A DNA stretch of 64,000 bases. It comes from an uncultured Rhodospirillales bacterium. GTDB lineage: Bacteria; Pseudomonadota; Alphaproteobacteria; RF32; CAG-239. The notes under the pieces are model-generated. The model did not search any database. It was not told the origin of the DNA and saw only the letters and a program-made list of their open reading frames with translations. The stretch spans positions 1-64,000 of the forward strand of contig CACWLK010000012.1 in assembly GCA_902761715.1 (NCBI GenBank). Reading direction: 5' to 3'. The position numbers and the translations under genes are program-made. Every line of letters begins with the position of its first letter. The stretch's first letter is position 1. Below, in pieces: positions 58,116 to 64,000 of this stretch.

Positions 58116-58494
58116 TAACCCCGGGAACATCCGTTGGGGTTCGGACTGGAAAGGATTAAAAAAGGACGGGAAACAACAAGACCCGTCCTTTTGTGTATTT
58201 GAAACACCGGAATACGGTATCCGGGCGTTGGCCAAATTACTTCGTAACTATCAGCGGCTCTATGGCCTGAACACGCCTTATCGGATTATCAGCCGATACG
58301 CACCACCAACCGAAAACGAAACGGTTTCGTATATTGACAGCGTGTCCTGGCAGTTAAACATCACTCCGGACACACCGGTCGACCTTTCGGAAGATGGTGT
58401 TTTGATGGTCTTTATTAAGGCAATCATCAGACATGAGAACGGCATACAACCATACTCTAATGAAACTCTATTGAAAGGAATACAAATGGCATGA
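58087..58494 (+). CDS. Endolysin-like protein (lysozyme-type 'structural protein' family)
   Basis: 135 aa. The N-terminal RGIRNNNPGNIRWGSDWKGL, then FCVFETPEYGIRALAKLL and APPTENETVSYIDSV form the pattern of a family of phage lysozyme-like proteins in the lysis cassette. They are often called structural protein P5-type. It probably cleaves peptidoglycan. No signal peptide, so it needs a holin, which the next gene may supply. Confidence 0.75.
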   Translation: MNTPRGIRNNNPGNIRWGSDWKGLKKDGKQQDPSFCVFETPEYGIRALAKLLRNYQRLYGLNTPYRIISRYAPPTENETVSYIDSVSWQLNITPDTPVDLSEDGVLMVFIKAIIRHENGIQPYSNETLLKGIQMA

Positions 58495-58709
58495 AAAAGC
58501 GGCTTTGGATCCCGGTCCTAGGATGGATCCTGTGTTACGGGTTCCTCCACAACTGCCTGATCGCACCTATAACGGGTCTTCCGGTAGTGGACTGGGAGTA
58601 TTTATTAACGGCCATGGGCATTTTACTCGGTGTCAGTGGCGTACGAGATATTGGGTTAAAGGAAAGGAAAAAACAAGATGTGGTATCAGATAACAAACCT
58701 TTGGAATAA
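58491..58709 (+). CDS. Holin-like protein, 72 aa
   Basis: Two hydrophobic helices (VLGWILCYGFLHNCLIA and EYLLTAMGILLGVSGV) with a charged tail (LKERKKQDVVSDN), overlapping the endolysin-like gene by 4 bases. Size and location suit a holin of the 2-3 helix class. It overlaps the spanin gene by 32 bases. Confidence 0.7.
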   Translation: MKKRLWIPVLGWILCYGFLHNCLIAPITGLPVVDWEYLLTAMGILLGVSGVRDIGLKERKKQDVVSDNKPLE

Positions 58710-58899
58710 AGGTAAATACTGGATAATCGCCGGAGCGGTGGCCGTTTTATACATACTCGGCTACCGGCGCGGTAAGGAAAAAGAACAAGTCAAAGTAATG
58801 AAAGGAACGGTGGACAATGTTAAAACAGCTAAAAAAAGTCGGGACAGCCTGGCTGATCCTGAGCGCGTTAAGCGGTTGCACAACAAATATAAACGGTGA
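58678..58899 (+). CDS. Inner-membrane spanin (Rz-like)
   Basis: 73 aa with one N-terminal helix (YWIIAGAVAVLYILGYRR) and a periplasmic charged tail with RDSLADPERVKRLHNKYKR. Its downstream third encodes a lipoprotein in another frame, as in Rz/Rz1. Together they fuse the two membranes at lysis. Confidence 0.78.
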   Translation: MWYQITNLWNKGKYWIIAGAVAVLYILGYRRGKEKEQVKVMKGTVDNVKTAKKSRDSLADPERVKRLHNKYKR

Positions 58900-59011
58900 T
58901 TTTTGCCTTTTATACGAACCGGTGTATGCGGATTATGAGCATGACACCCCCGAAACTGTCCGTCAAATTGATAGAAACAATGTGGTTTACGATGATTTAT
59001 GTACAAATTAA
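58817..59011 (+). CDS. Outer-membrane spanin lipoprotein (Rz1-like)
   Basis: 64 aa beginning inside the Rz-like gene in a different frame and running 112 bases past it. The lipobox LSALSGC ends in Cys 21, the lipid attachment site. A short tail holds TPETVRQIDRNNVVYDDLC, a pattern of Rz1-like proteins in related prophages. Confidence 0.78.
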   Translation: MLKQLKKVGTAWLILSALSGCTTNINGDFCLLYEPVYADYEHDTPETVRQIDRNNVVYDDLCTN

Positions 59012-59021
59012 AAGATTTTGT

Positions 59022-59050
59022 TTGACTTTTCTTGCAAAAATGGCTCGAAT
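59022..59050 (+). promoter_or_regulatory. Candidate promoter of the HU gene
   Basis: TTGACT (59022-59027), 17 bases, TCGAAT (59045-59050). The -35 is good and the -10 is weak. The downstream leader has a hairpin (GAGGT...ACCTC, 59059-59075) and a 12-bp palindrome CTTAACGTTAAG (59082-59093) just before AAAGGAAA. Confidence 0.5.
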
Positions 59051-59108
59051 CATAAGCGGAGGTGTCATGAACCTCTATAAACTTAACGTTAAGAAAGGAA
59101 AATTAAAC

Positions 59109-59381
59109 ATGAATAAAACTGAATTTGTTGAAGCAGTTGCTAAAGAAGCCAAAGCTTCTAAAGCCGCCGCAAATGAATTGGTAAACGCTGTTGTAGCAGT
59201 TGTAACAAAAGCCTTGAAAAAAGGTGAATCAGTTCAAATCACTGGTTTCGGTACATTTGAAGTAGCAAAGCGCGCCGCTCGTAAAGGTCGCAATCCTGCT
59301 ACCGGTAAAGAAATCAAAATCCCAGCATCAAAAGCTCCTAAGTTCAAAGCCGGTGCAGTTTTGAAAAAAGCTGTAAAGTAA
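59109..59381 (+). CDS. HU-family nucleoid protein
   Basis: 90 aa. It begins MNKTEFVEAVAKEAKASKAA, has GFGTFEVAKRAARKG and the DNA-grasping arm RNPATGKEI, and ends in Lys-rich FKAGAVLKKAVK. HU bends DNA and helps recombination, replication and packaging. Its own promoter and a double terminator isolate it. It may be phage-borne (last prophage gene) or the host hup gene at the right junction. It lies next to two serine recombinases, which in other systems use HU or similar proteins (Hin-type inversion needs Fis and HU). Confidence 0.93.
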   Translation: MNKTEFVEAVAKEAKASKAAANELVNAVVAVVTKALKKGESVQITGFGTFEVAKRAARKGRNPATGKEIKIPASKAPKFKAGAVLKKAVK

Positions 59382-59401
59382 TAAAGTTTTAAATTTAATC
59401 C

Positions 59402-59437
59402 GCCCTATAGGTTCACGCTTATAGGGCATTTTTTTTA
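59402..59437 (+). terminator. Intrinsic terminator after HU
   Basis: GCCCTATA pairs with TATAGGGC around GGTTCACGCT, followed by a run of eight T. Confidence 0.93.
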
Positions 59438-59438
59438 T

Positions 59439-59471
59439 AACTCCCTGTGGTAAAACTACAGGGAGTTTTTA
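59439..59471. terminator. Second intrinsic terminator before the invertase gene
   Basis: AACTCCCTGT pairs with ACAGGGAGTT (10 bp perfect) around GGTAAAACT, with a T run. It insulates the invertase from HU; the invertase leader starts immediately after. Confidence 0.9.
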
Positions 59472-59486
59472 TTGAAAGGTATTAAA

Positions 59487-60107
59487 ATGATATATGGATA
59501 TATACGTGTCAGCACAGACAAACAAACCGTTGAAAATCAACGATTTGAAATAGAAAACTTCGTCCATAAAGAAAATATTAAAATTGACAGATGGATAGAA
59601 GAAACGGTATCTGGAACAGTTTCTGTTGAAAAACGGAAATTAGGTACCCTCCTACGAAAATTAAAGAAAGGTGATATTTTAGTCGCATCAGAAATATCCA
59701 GGCTTGGTAGGAATTTACTCCAGATAATGAGTATTTTACATCATTGTATGAAGAATGAAGTTCAGGTTTGGACAATTAAAGATAATTATCGCCTCGGGAC
59801 AGATATACAAAGTAAGGTTTTGGCATTTGCATTTGGATTATCAGCAGAAATTGAAAGAAACCTAATAAGTCAGCGAACCAAGGAGGCATTGGCCAGAATA
59901 AAGGCGGATGGAAAACATCTTGGACGTCCTCATGGTTTTAAGACAATGAAGCGAAAACTAGATGGTAAAAATAAGCAACTTGTAGGGTTATTAGAGAAAA
60001 ATGTACCTAAAACTCAAATAGCCAAAATGCTTGGAATTGAAAGAAGCCTTATTTATACATTCTTAAAAGTGCATAACCTGCGCGAATATATTAATAAAAA
60101 GCAGTAA
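59487..60107 (+). CDS. Small serine DNA invertase/resolvase
   Basis: 206 aa. ATG 59487 follows GAAAGG; an upstream TTG at 59472 is also possible. The catalytic Ser is S9 in GYIRVSTDKQ. Conserved resolvase/invertase segments are ASEISRLGRNLLQIMSIL, the long helix FAFGLSAEIERNLISQRTKE and GKHLGRPHG. A C-terminal helix-turn-helix follows (KTQIAKMLGIERSLIYTF). It resembles the Hin/Gin/Mpi invertases rather than large integrases. Directly downstream is a perfect inverted repeat, its likely recombination site. It may invert the DNA between 60128 and 60267. Confidence 0.92.
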   Translation: MIYGYIRVSTDKQTVENQRFEIENFVHKENIKIDRWIEETVSGTVSVEKRKLGTLLRKLKKGDILVASEISRLGRNLLQIMSILHHCMKNEVQVWTIKDNYRLGTDIQSKVLAFAFGLSAEIERNLISQRTKEALARIKADGKHLGRPHGFKTMKRKLDGKNKQLVGLLEKNVPKTQIAKMLGIERSLIYTFLKVHNLREYINKKQ

Positions 60108-60127
60108 AATACTGCGTGGTTTCTAGA

Positions 60128-60144
60128 CGGTGGTTTTTACGACA
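60128..60144 (+). repeat. Left inverted repeat (IRL), 17 bp
   Basis: CGGTGGTTTTTACGACA, exact reverse complement of 60251-60267. It starts 20 bases after the invertase stop. Confidence 0.95.
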
Positions 60145-60250
60145 GCTGTAGGGAAAACCTTTGTTTTTAATGGATTATTCCTTGAAAAATATATGCTTAG
60201 AAGCAAATTTTTTATATTTTTTCCCATGCAAAATTTTTAGGCTTTCAGAA
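60145..60250. promoter_or_regulatory. 106-bp AT-rich segment inside the inverted repeats (candidate invertible switch)
   Basis: The segment contains no ORF. GGGAAAA near its left end is mirrored by TTTTCCC near 60218-60224. -10-like TATATG (60190-60195) and TATATT (60213-60218) occur, but I find no -35/-10 pair with good spacing on either strand. Inversion would change which end faces the glycosyltransferase operon. Its function could be a promoter, an upstream-activating sequence or a terminator, and it is unproven. Confidence 0.6.
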
Positions 60251-60267
60251 TGTCGTAAAAACCACCG
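60251..60267 (-). repeat. Right inverted repeat (IRR), 17 bp
   Basis: TGTCGTAAAAACCACCG, exact reverse complement of 60128-60144. It ends 29 bases before a promoter-like sequence at 60296. Confidence 0.95.
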
Positions 60268-60295
60268 ATTTTTCTACAGAAAACTAAAAAATTTG

Positions 60296-60324
60296 TTGAT
60301 TTATTTTTTTGAATAGTGTATGTT
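60296..60324 (+). promoter_or_regulatory. Promoter-like sequence for the polysaccharide operon
   Basis: TTGATT (60296-60301), 17 bases, TATGTT (60319-60324), 82 bases before the glycosyltransferase ATG and just outside the right inverted repeat. If it is the operon promoter, the switch must act on it from upstream. Confidence 0.55.
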
Positions 60325-60406
60325 GTTTCTAGTTCACCGTTTTCGTAACAGTTAAAGGTGGAAAAGTTTTGTTTGTAATAAATAGAAAGGATTAAATAGA
60401 CTTGCT

Positions 60407-61408
60407 ATGTCGAAACCTAAAATATCCGTTGTGATGCCTGTCTATAACACAAAGGAAGAATTCTTTCGTGAGGCTATTTCTAGTATTCTTTCACAATCTT
60501 ATAAGGATTTCGAGCTTCTTATAGTCGATGACTTTTCTGATACATATATAAAAGATATTGTTAACTCGTATAAAGATAAAAGAATAAAATATTTTAGGCT
60601 TAATAAAAATTCTGGCGCAGCCATAGCAAGGAACTACGCTATTGAAAGAGCTGTAGGTGATTATATAGCTTTTTTAGACTCTGACGATTTTTCAAAAAAA
60701 GATAGATTTGAAAAACAGATAGCTTTTTTCATTAGCAATCCTGAAATCGGATGTCTTGGTACAGCTGTCGATGCTATAGGTGATGATGCAAAGGATGTAA
60801 ATTTTATTCCATATAAAACTCATTTTGAGATTGAATCAAATTTAATATTCAATGGTTGTGTCTTTTGTCAATCAAGTGTGATGATTAGAAAATCAGTTAT
60901 CGAAAAAAACAACATTCGTTATAAAAACGAGTATGTTCCCGCAGAGGATTACGGGTTTTGGTTGGATATGGTTGGTCATACAAAATTTGCAATTTTACCC
61001 GAAAAATTAACAACGTATCGTTATCATTTAGCTAATATTTCTCATACTCAACGTGATATTCAACGTGAGAAAGGAGGTTTGGCGCAAATATGCGCATTTC
61101 AGAAGTACTGCAATATCAAATTTGAAAATATCAATTTATGGTCAAAGTTTTTTATGGGGACCCCTTTTAGTCGAGACGAGCTAAAAGAGTTGGAAGACAG
61201 AATTGGACCAATTTTAGATTCGCTTATATCCAAGGGATATCCCAAAAAGGATTTAATGTATTTTTTTAAGAAAAAATTCAAAAAACACTTCCATAGAACG
61301 CGCACAATTCCAGGACAATGGAGACTAATGAACTCTAAATTGAGTAAATTTTTTAGGCTCAAACTGAGATGGAGAATTTTTTATTTTGTAACAAGAGGCA
61401 TTTTATGA
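60407..61408 (+). CDS. Family 2 glycosyltransferase
   Basis: 333 aa. [20 protein letters not shown] and the nucleotide-binding DDFSD, then [11 protein letters not shown] with the metal-binding D91-D94 motif, and [10 protein letters not shown] near 183 form a GT-A inverting transferase of the GT2 family. The C-terminal 80 residues are Lys-rich, helical and unlike the core. It probably adds a sugar to a surface polysaccharide. It is the first gene of the operon after the switch region. The stop overlaps the next ATG (ATGA). Confidence 0.9.
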   Translation: MSKPKISVVMPVYNTKEEFFREAISSILSQSYKDFELLIVDDFSDTYIKDIVNSYKDKRIKYFRLNKNSGAAIARNYAIERAVGDYIAFLDSDDFSKKDRFEKQIAFFISNPEIGCLGTAVDAIGDDAKDVNFIPYKTHFEIESNLIFNGCVFCQSSVMIRKSVIEKNNIRYKNEYVPAEDYGFWLDMVGHTKFAILPEKLTTYRYHLANISHTQRDIQREKGGLAQICAFQKYCNIKFENINLWSKFFMGTPFSRDELKELEDRIGPILDSLISKGYPKKDLMYFFKKKFKKHFHRTRTIPGQWRLMNSKLSKFFRLKLRWRIFYFVTRGIL

Positions 61409-62367
61409 AAACTATATTAGTAACCGGAGGAACAGGTTTTTTAGGTTCCAATTTGTGTATAAGGCTAATAAACGAAGGTAATAATGTAATCTGCGTTGAT
61501 AATAATTATACCGGACGTTTGAGTAATATCCAAAAAATAATGAAACACCCAAATTTTCGCTTTATTAAGCATGACATTTGTGAGCCTTTGGTGGTTGATG
61601 CCAAACTTGACCAGATTTATAATATGGCTTGTCCGGCATCTCCTCCGGCTTATCAGGGAAGTTACTCTATAAAGACAACCAAGACTTGCGTCTTAGGGGC
61701 AATTAATATGCTTGATTTAGCAAAACTGCATCATGCAACCATTCTACAAACATCAACTTCTGAAATATACGGTGAGCCCTTGGTGCATCCTCAAGTTGAA
61801 AGTTATCGCGGAAATGTCAATCCAATTGGCATCAGAGCTTGCTATGATGAGGGCAAGCGTTGTGCAGAGAGTTTGTTCTTTGATTATCACCGTCATGAGG
61901 GTGTTGATATTAAAGTGGTTCGTATTTTTAATACCTATGGTCCGAATATGGACCCGAATGATGGTCGCGTGGTTTCAAACTTTATCTGCCAAGCTTTGTC
62001 AGGGCAAGACATTACCATTTACGGCGATGGACATCAAACACGGTCGTTTTGTTTTGTTGATGACTTGATAGAAGTTTTAATTCGTATGATGAACTCCGAA
62101 AAAGGCTTTACCGGACCAATTAATATCGGTAACCCAGGGGAATTTACCATTAAAGAACTGGCAGAAATGGTGGTTGCAAAAGTCGGTGGTAGTTCAAAAG
62201 TGGTTTATGAAGATTTGCCGTCTGATGATCCGACACAGAGAAGACCGGACATCACATTGGCCAAAACAAAACTCGGTTGGGAACCAAAAGTCAAACTTAG
62301 CGAGGGTTTGGATAAAACAATCGCATATTTCAAAACACAAATAAATCAGTTTAAAAAGGTTGCATAA
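61405..62367 (+). CDS. UDP-glucuronate decarboxylase (UDP-xylose synthase)
   Basis: A 320-aa SDR enzyme. The NAD-binding GGTGFLG is at 8-14, the class signature is [14 protein letters not shown] near 75, and the catalytic Tyr-Lys lies in [31 protein letters not shown] follows, typical of UXS. It turns UDP-glucuronate into UDP-xylose, a donor for surface glycans. The next gene makes its substrate. ATGA overlap with the glycosyltransferase indicates one operon. Confidence 0.94.
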   Translation: MKTILVTGGTGFLGSNLCIRLINEGNNVICVDNNYTGRLSNIQKIMKHPNFRFIKHDICEPLVVDAKLDQIYNMACPASPPAYQGSYSIKTTKTCVLGAINMLDLAKLHHATILQTSTSEIYGEPLVHPQVESYRGNVNPIGIRACYDEGKRCAESLFFDYHRHEGVDIKVVRIFNTYGPNMDPNDGRVVSNFICQALSGQDITIYGDGHQTRSFCFVDDLIEVLIRMMNSEKGFTGPINIGNPGEFTIKELAEMVVAKVGGSSKVVYEDLPSDDPTQRRPDITLAKTKLGWEPKVKLSEGLDKTIAYFKTQINQFKKVA

Positions 62368-62368
62368 G

Positions 62369-63667
62369 ATGAAAGTAGGAATTATTGGTACAGGATATGT
62401 CGGATTACCAACAGGTGTCGGTTTGGCTGAACTTGGAAATGAAGTTGTTTGTATTGACAGAGAACCAAAGAAAATTGATGCCTTAAAAGCCGGCAAAATT
62501 ACACTTTATGAAGATGGCTTGGAAGAACTATTTCATAAGAATGTTAAAGCCGGACGGATTAAGTTTACGACCTCAATGAAAGAAGGTATTGAAAATGCAG
62601 ATTTAGTCATTATTGCTGTCGGAACACCGCCACATCCGGTCACGAAAGAGGCGGATATGAAATATATTCACGCCGCCGCAACAGAATTGGCAGAATATTT
62701 GCAGGGTTATACGGTTATTGCAACAAAGTCAACAGTTCCTGTTGGAACGGGTGACGATATTGAAGCGTTAATCTCTAAGAAAAACCCATTTGCGGATTTT
62801 GATGTTGTTTCTTTGCCGGAATTTTTGCGCGAAGGTTTTGCTGTTCATGACTTTTTCCATCCGGACCGCATTGTTGTTGGAGCTAACACCGAAAAAGCCC
62901 GCAATGTGATTAAAGAATTATACAAGCCTTTTGAGGGTAAAACTCAAATGTTGTTTGTGAAACGTCGTTCAAGTGAAACAATTAAATATGCATCCAATGC
63001 CTTTTTAGCTATCAAAATTCATTATATTAATGAAATGGCAAACTTTTGCGAGAAAACAGGTGCGGATATTACTGAAGTTGCTAAAGGTATGGGCTTAGAC
63101 AGCCGTATCGGTAACAGATTCTTAAATCCGGGTCCTGGGTACGGTGGAAGTTGCTTCCCGAAAGATACGATGGCAATGTCATACATGGCTCGCCAGAATG
63201 ATGTTGACATGACATTGATTAACGCCGCTATTGCCGGGAATACCAAGCGCAAACAACAAATGGCAGAGCGGATTTTAGAAGCCGTTAAAGGGATTGAGAA
63301 TCCGAAAATTGCGGTTTTGGGCTTGGCATTCAAAGACGGCACCGATGATTGCCGTGAAAGTCCGGCAATGGAAATTGTGTATAATTTGCTAGAGCATAAA
63401 GCAAATATTACGGCTTATGACCCGAAGGCGATGGGAACGGCTTGTCAGTTGGTTGGCGATAAAATCAGCTATGCCGATGATATGTATTCTTGTGTTAAAG
63501 ATGCTGATGTTTTGGCAATTTTGACGGAATGGAATGAATTTAAGTCCTTAGACCTAAACCTTGCATCAACTTTAATGCGGCATAAAAATATTGTTGACTG
63601 CCGAAATTTGATTAACGCAGATGAGGCTAAAAAAAGTGGATTTGTGTACAAAGGAATAGGCAAATGA
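62369..63667 (+). CDS. UDP-glucose 6-dehydrogenase
   Basis: 432 aa. The start ATG 62369 is preceded by an in-frame ATG 9 bases upstream. GIIGTGYVGLPTGVGLAELG starts the NAD domain, with PEFLREGFAVHDFFHPDRIV in the middle. The catalytic Cys is near 258 in GPGYGGSCFPKDT, and FKDGTDDCRESPAMEI marks the C-terminal domain. It oxidises UDP-glucose to UDP-glucuronate, the substrate of the preceding enzyme. One base separates them. Its stop overlaps the next ATG. Confidence 0.95.
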   Translation: MKVGIIGTGYVGLPTGVGLAELGNEVVCIDREPKKIDALKAGKITLYEDGLEELFHKNVKAGRIKFTTSMKEGIENADLVIIAVGTPPHPVTKEADMKYIHAAATELAEYLQGYTVIATKSTVPVGTGDDIEALISKKNPFADFDVVSLPEFLREGFAVHDFFHPDRIVVGANTEKARNVIKELYKPFEGKTQMLFVKRRSSETIKYASNAFLAIKIHYINEMANFCEKTGADITEVAKGMGLDSRIGNRFLNPGPGYGGSCFPKDTMAMSYMARQNDVDMTLINAAIAGNTKRKQQMAERILEAVKGIENPKIAVLGLAFKDGTDDCRESPAMEIVYNLLEHKANITAYDPKAMGTACQLVGDKISYADDMYSCVKDADVLAILTEWNEFKSLDLNLASTLMRHKNIVDCRNLINADEAKKSGFVYKGIGK

Positions 63668-64000
63668 ATGAATTAATTGTGGTAACTAAGGATCACCGAG
63701 AAATACAAACAGATAAATTATCCGGGCTTGATATAGAATGGTTGGGAAAAGATTCGTACGTTAAGATCCATGAACCATTTGTTATAAATAAATGTTTTTT
63801 TCAAGTTGGAGATAATGGACACATTGAAATTCAGGAAAACTCAAATATGTTTGAGCTTTACATCCGAATGGCCGCGGCTAATTCGAAAGTTGAAATAGGT
63901 AATAATTTTATAACGTCTACTGCAAAGTTTATTTTAGCAAGGGGAGGAAGTAATAACTCCATCATTATAGGAAATAATTGCCTATTTTCATACAATATCT
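63664..64000 (+). CDS. N-terminal part of a left-handed beta-helix acyltransferase-like protein (3' end outside window)
   Basis: The 112 readable codons start MNELIVVTKDHREIQ and continue to the window end without a stop. The region after about 60 is a ladder of short repeats of hydrophobic-x-x pattern (VEIGNNFITSTAKFILA then IIIGNNCLF), the hexapeptide repeats of LbH acyltransferases used to modify capsular sugars. The ATG overlaps the UDP-glucose dehydrogenase stop, so it belongs to the operon. The catalytic His is not visible in this part. Confidence 0.7.
   Translation, partial: MNELIVVTKDHREIQTDKLSGLDIEWLGKDSYVKIHEPFVINKCFFQVGDNGHIEIQENSNMFELYIRMAAANSKVEIGNNFITSTAKFILARGGSNNSIIIGNNCLFSYNI

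Noticed and set aside
1-64000. CRISPR array or cas genes
   Set aside because: No regularly spaced repeats and no Cas motifs seen.

Overview
The window looks like chromosomal DNA of a low-to-moderate-GC Gram-negative alphaproteobacterium. The strongest hint is the block prfB - PBP1A - AmiC-type amidase - RNase E, where RNase E carries a long acidic insertion inside its S1 domain. It is followed by an M48/TPR protease, an Mrp-type ATPase, hflK-hflC-degP and holC. The base composition and several unfamiliar small genes would fit one of the uncultured gut Alphaproteobacteria, but that placement is inference.

Region 1 (1-27,560) is host chromosome. It opens with the C-terminus of an autotransporter-type beta-barrel and three minus-strand genes of unknown function (187-2348). 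A MacA/MacB-like tripartite exporter operon follows (2522-5582), then a MlaC-like lipid-transport protein, an amino-acid-binding periplasmic protein, a HAD-like hydrolase and a giant AsmA/DUF3971 membrane protein. Next come prfB (with a programmed +1 frameshift that can be read directly), PBP1A, the amidase, RNase E behind a long structured leader, the M48 protease, Mrp, hflK-hflC-degP-holC-vanX-like, and two paralogous two-helix membrane proteins.

Region 2 (about 27,570-28,270) is a junction. It holds an intact tRNA-Pro(GGG), and 253 bp upstream lies a perfect 37-nt copy of its 5' half, which suggests an old integration scar. An AT-rich stretch follows, in which the prophage begins.

Region 3 (about 28.2-59.4 kb) is an essentially complete lambda-like siphovirus prophage. 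Its early/left module has a DUF2924 protein, a large serine integrase, a sigma-factor-like protein and replication-type proteins. It continues with a phage SAM synthetase, a cos-like site with three perfect 14-nt repeats, and a ParB-DNA methyltransferase fusion. Then come small early genes, terminases, gpW, portal, S49 protease with an internal scaffold start, gpD, gpE, head-tail joining proteins, tail tube, a G/GT-type -1 frameshift chaperone, tape measure, three tandem fibre paralogues, DUF1833, NlpC/P60, gpJ-like tip, endolysin-like and holin-like genes, an overlapping i-/o-spanin pair, and an HU gene. Two AT-rich morons interrupt the structural genes. No CI-like repressor and no clear attL/attR pair were found.

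Region 4 (59.4-64.0 kb) holds the most interesting arrangement. A small serine DNA invertase is followed at once by a perfect 17-bp inverted repeat enclosing 106 bp. Directly downstream is a surface-polysaccharide operon: a family 2 glycosyltransferase, a UDP-glucuronate decarboxylase, a UDP-glucose dehydrogenase, and the start of a left-handed beta-helix acyltransferase-like protein. The layout is that of a phase-variation switch, an invertible DNA segment with its own invertase controlling glycan synthesis. Neither inversion nor its effect on expression can be proved from one sequence.
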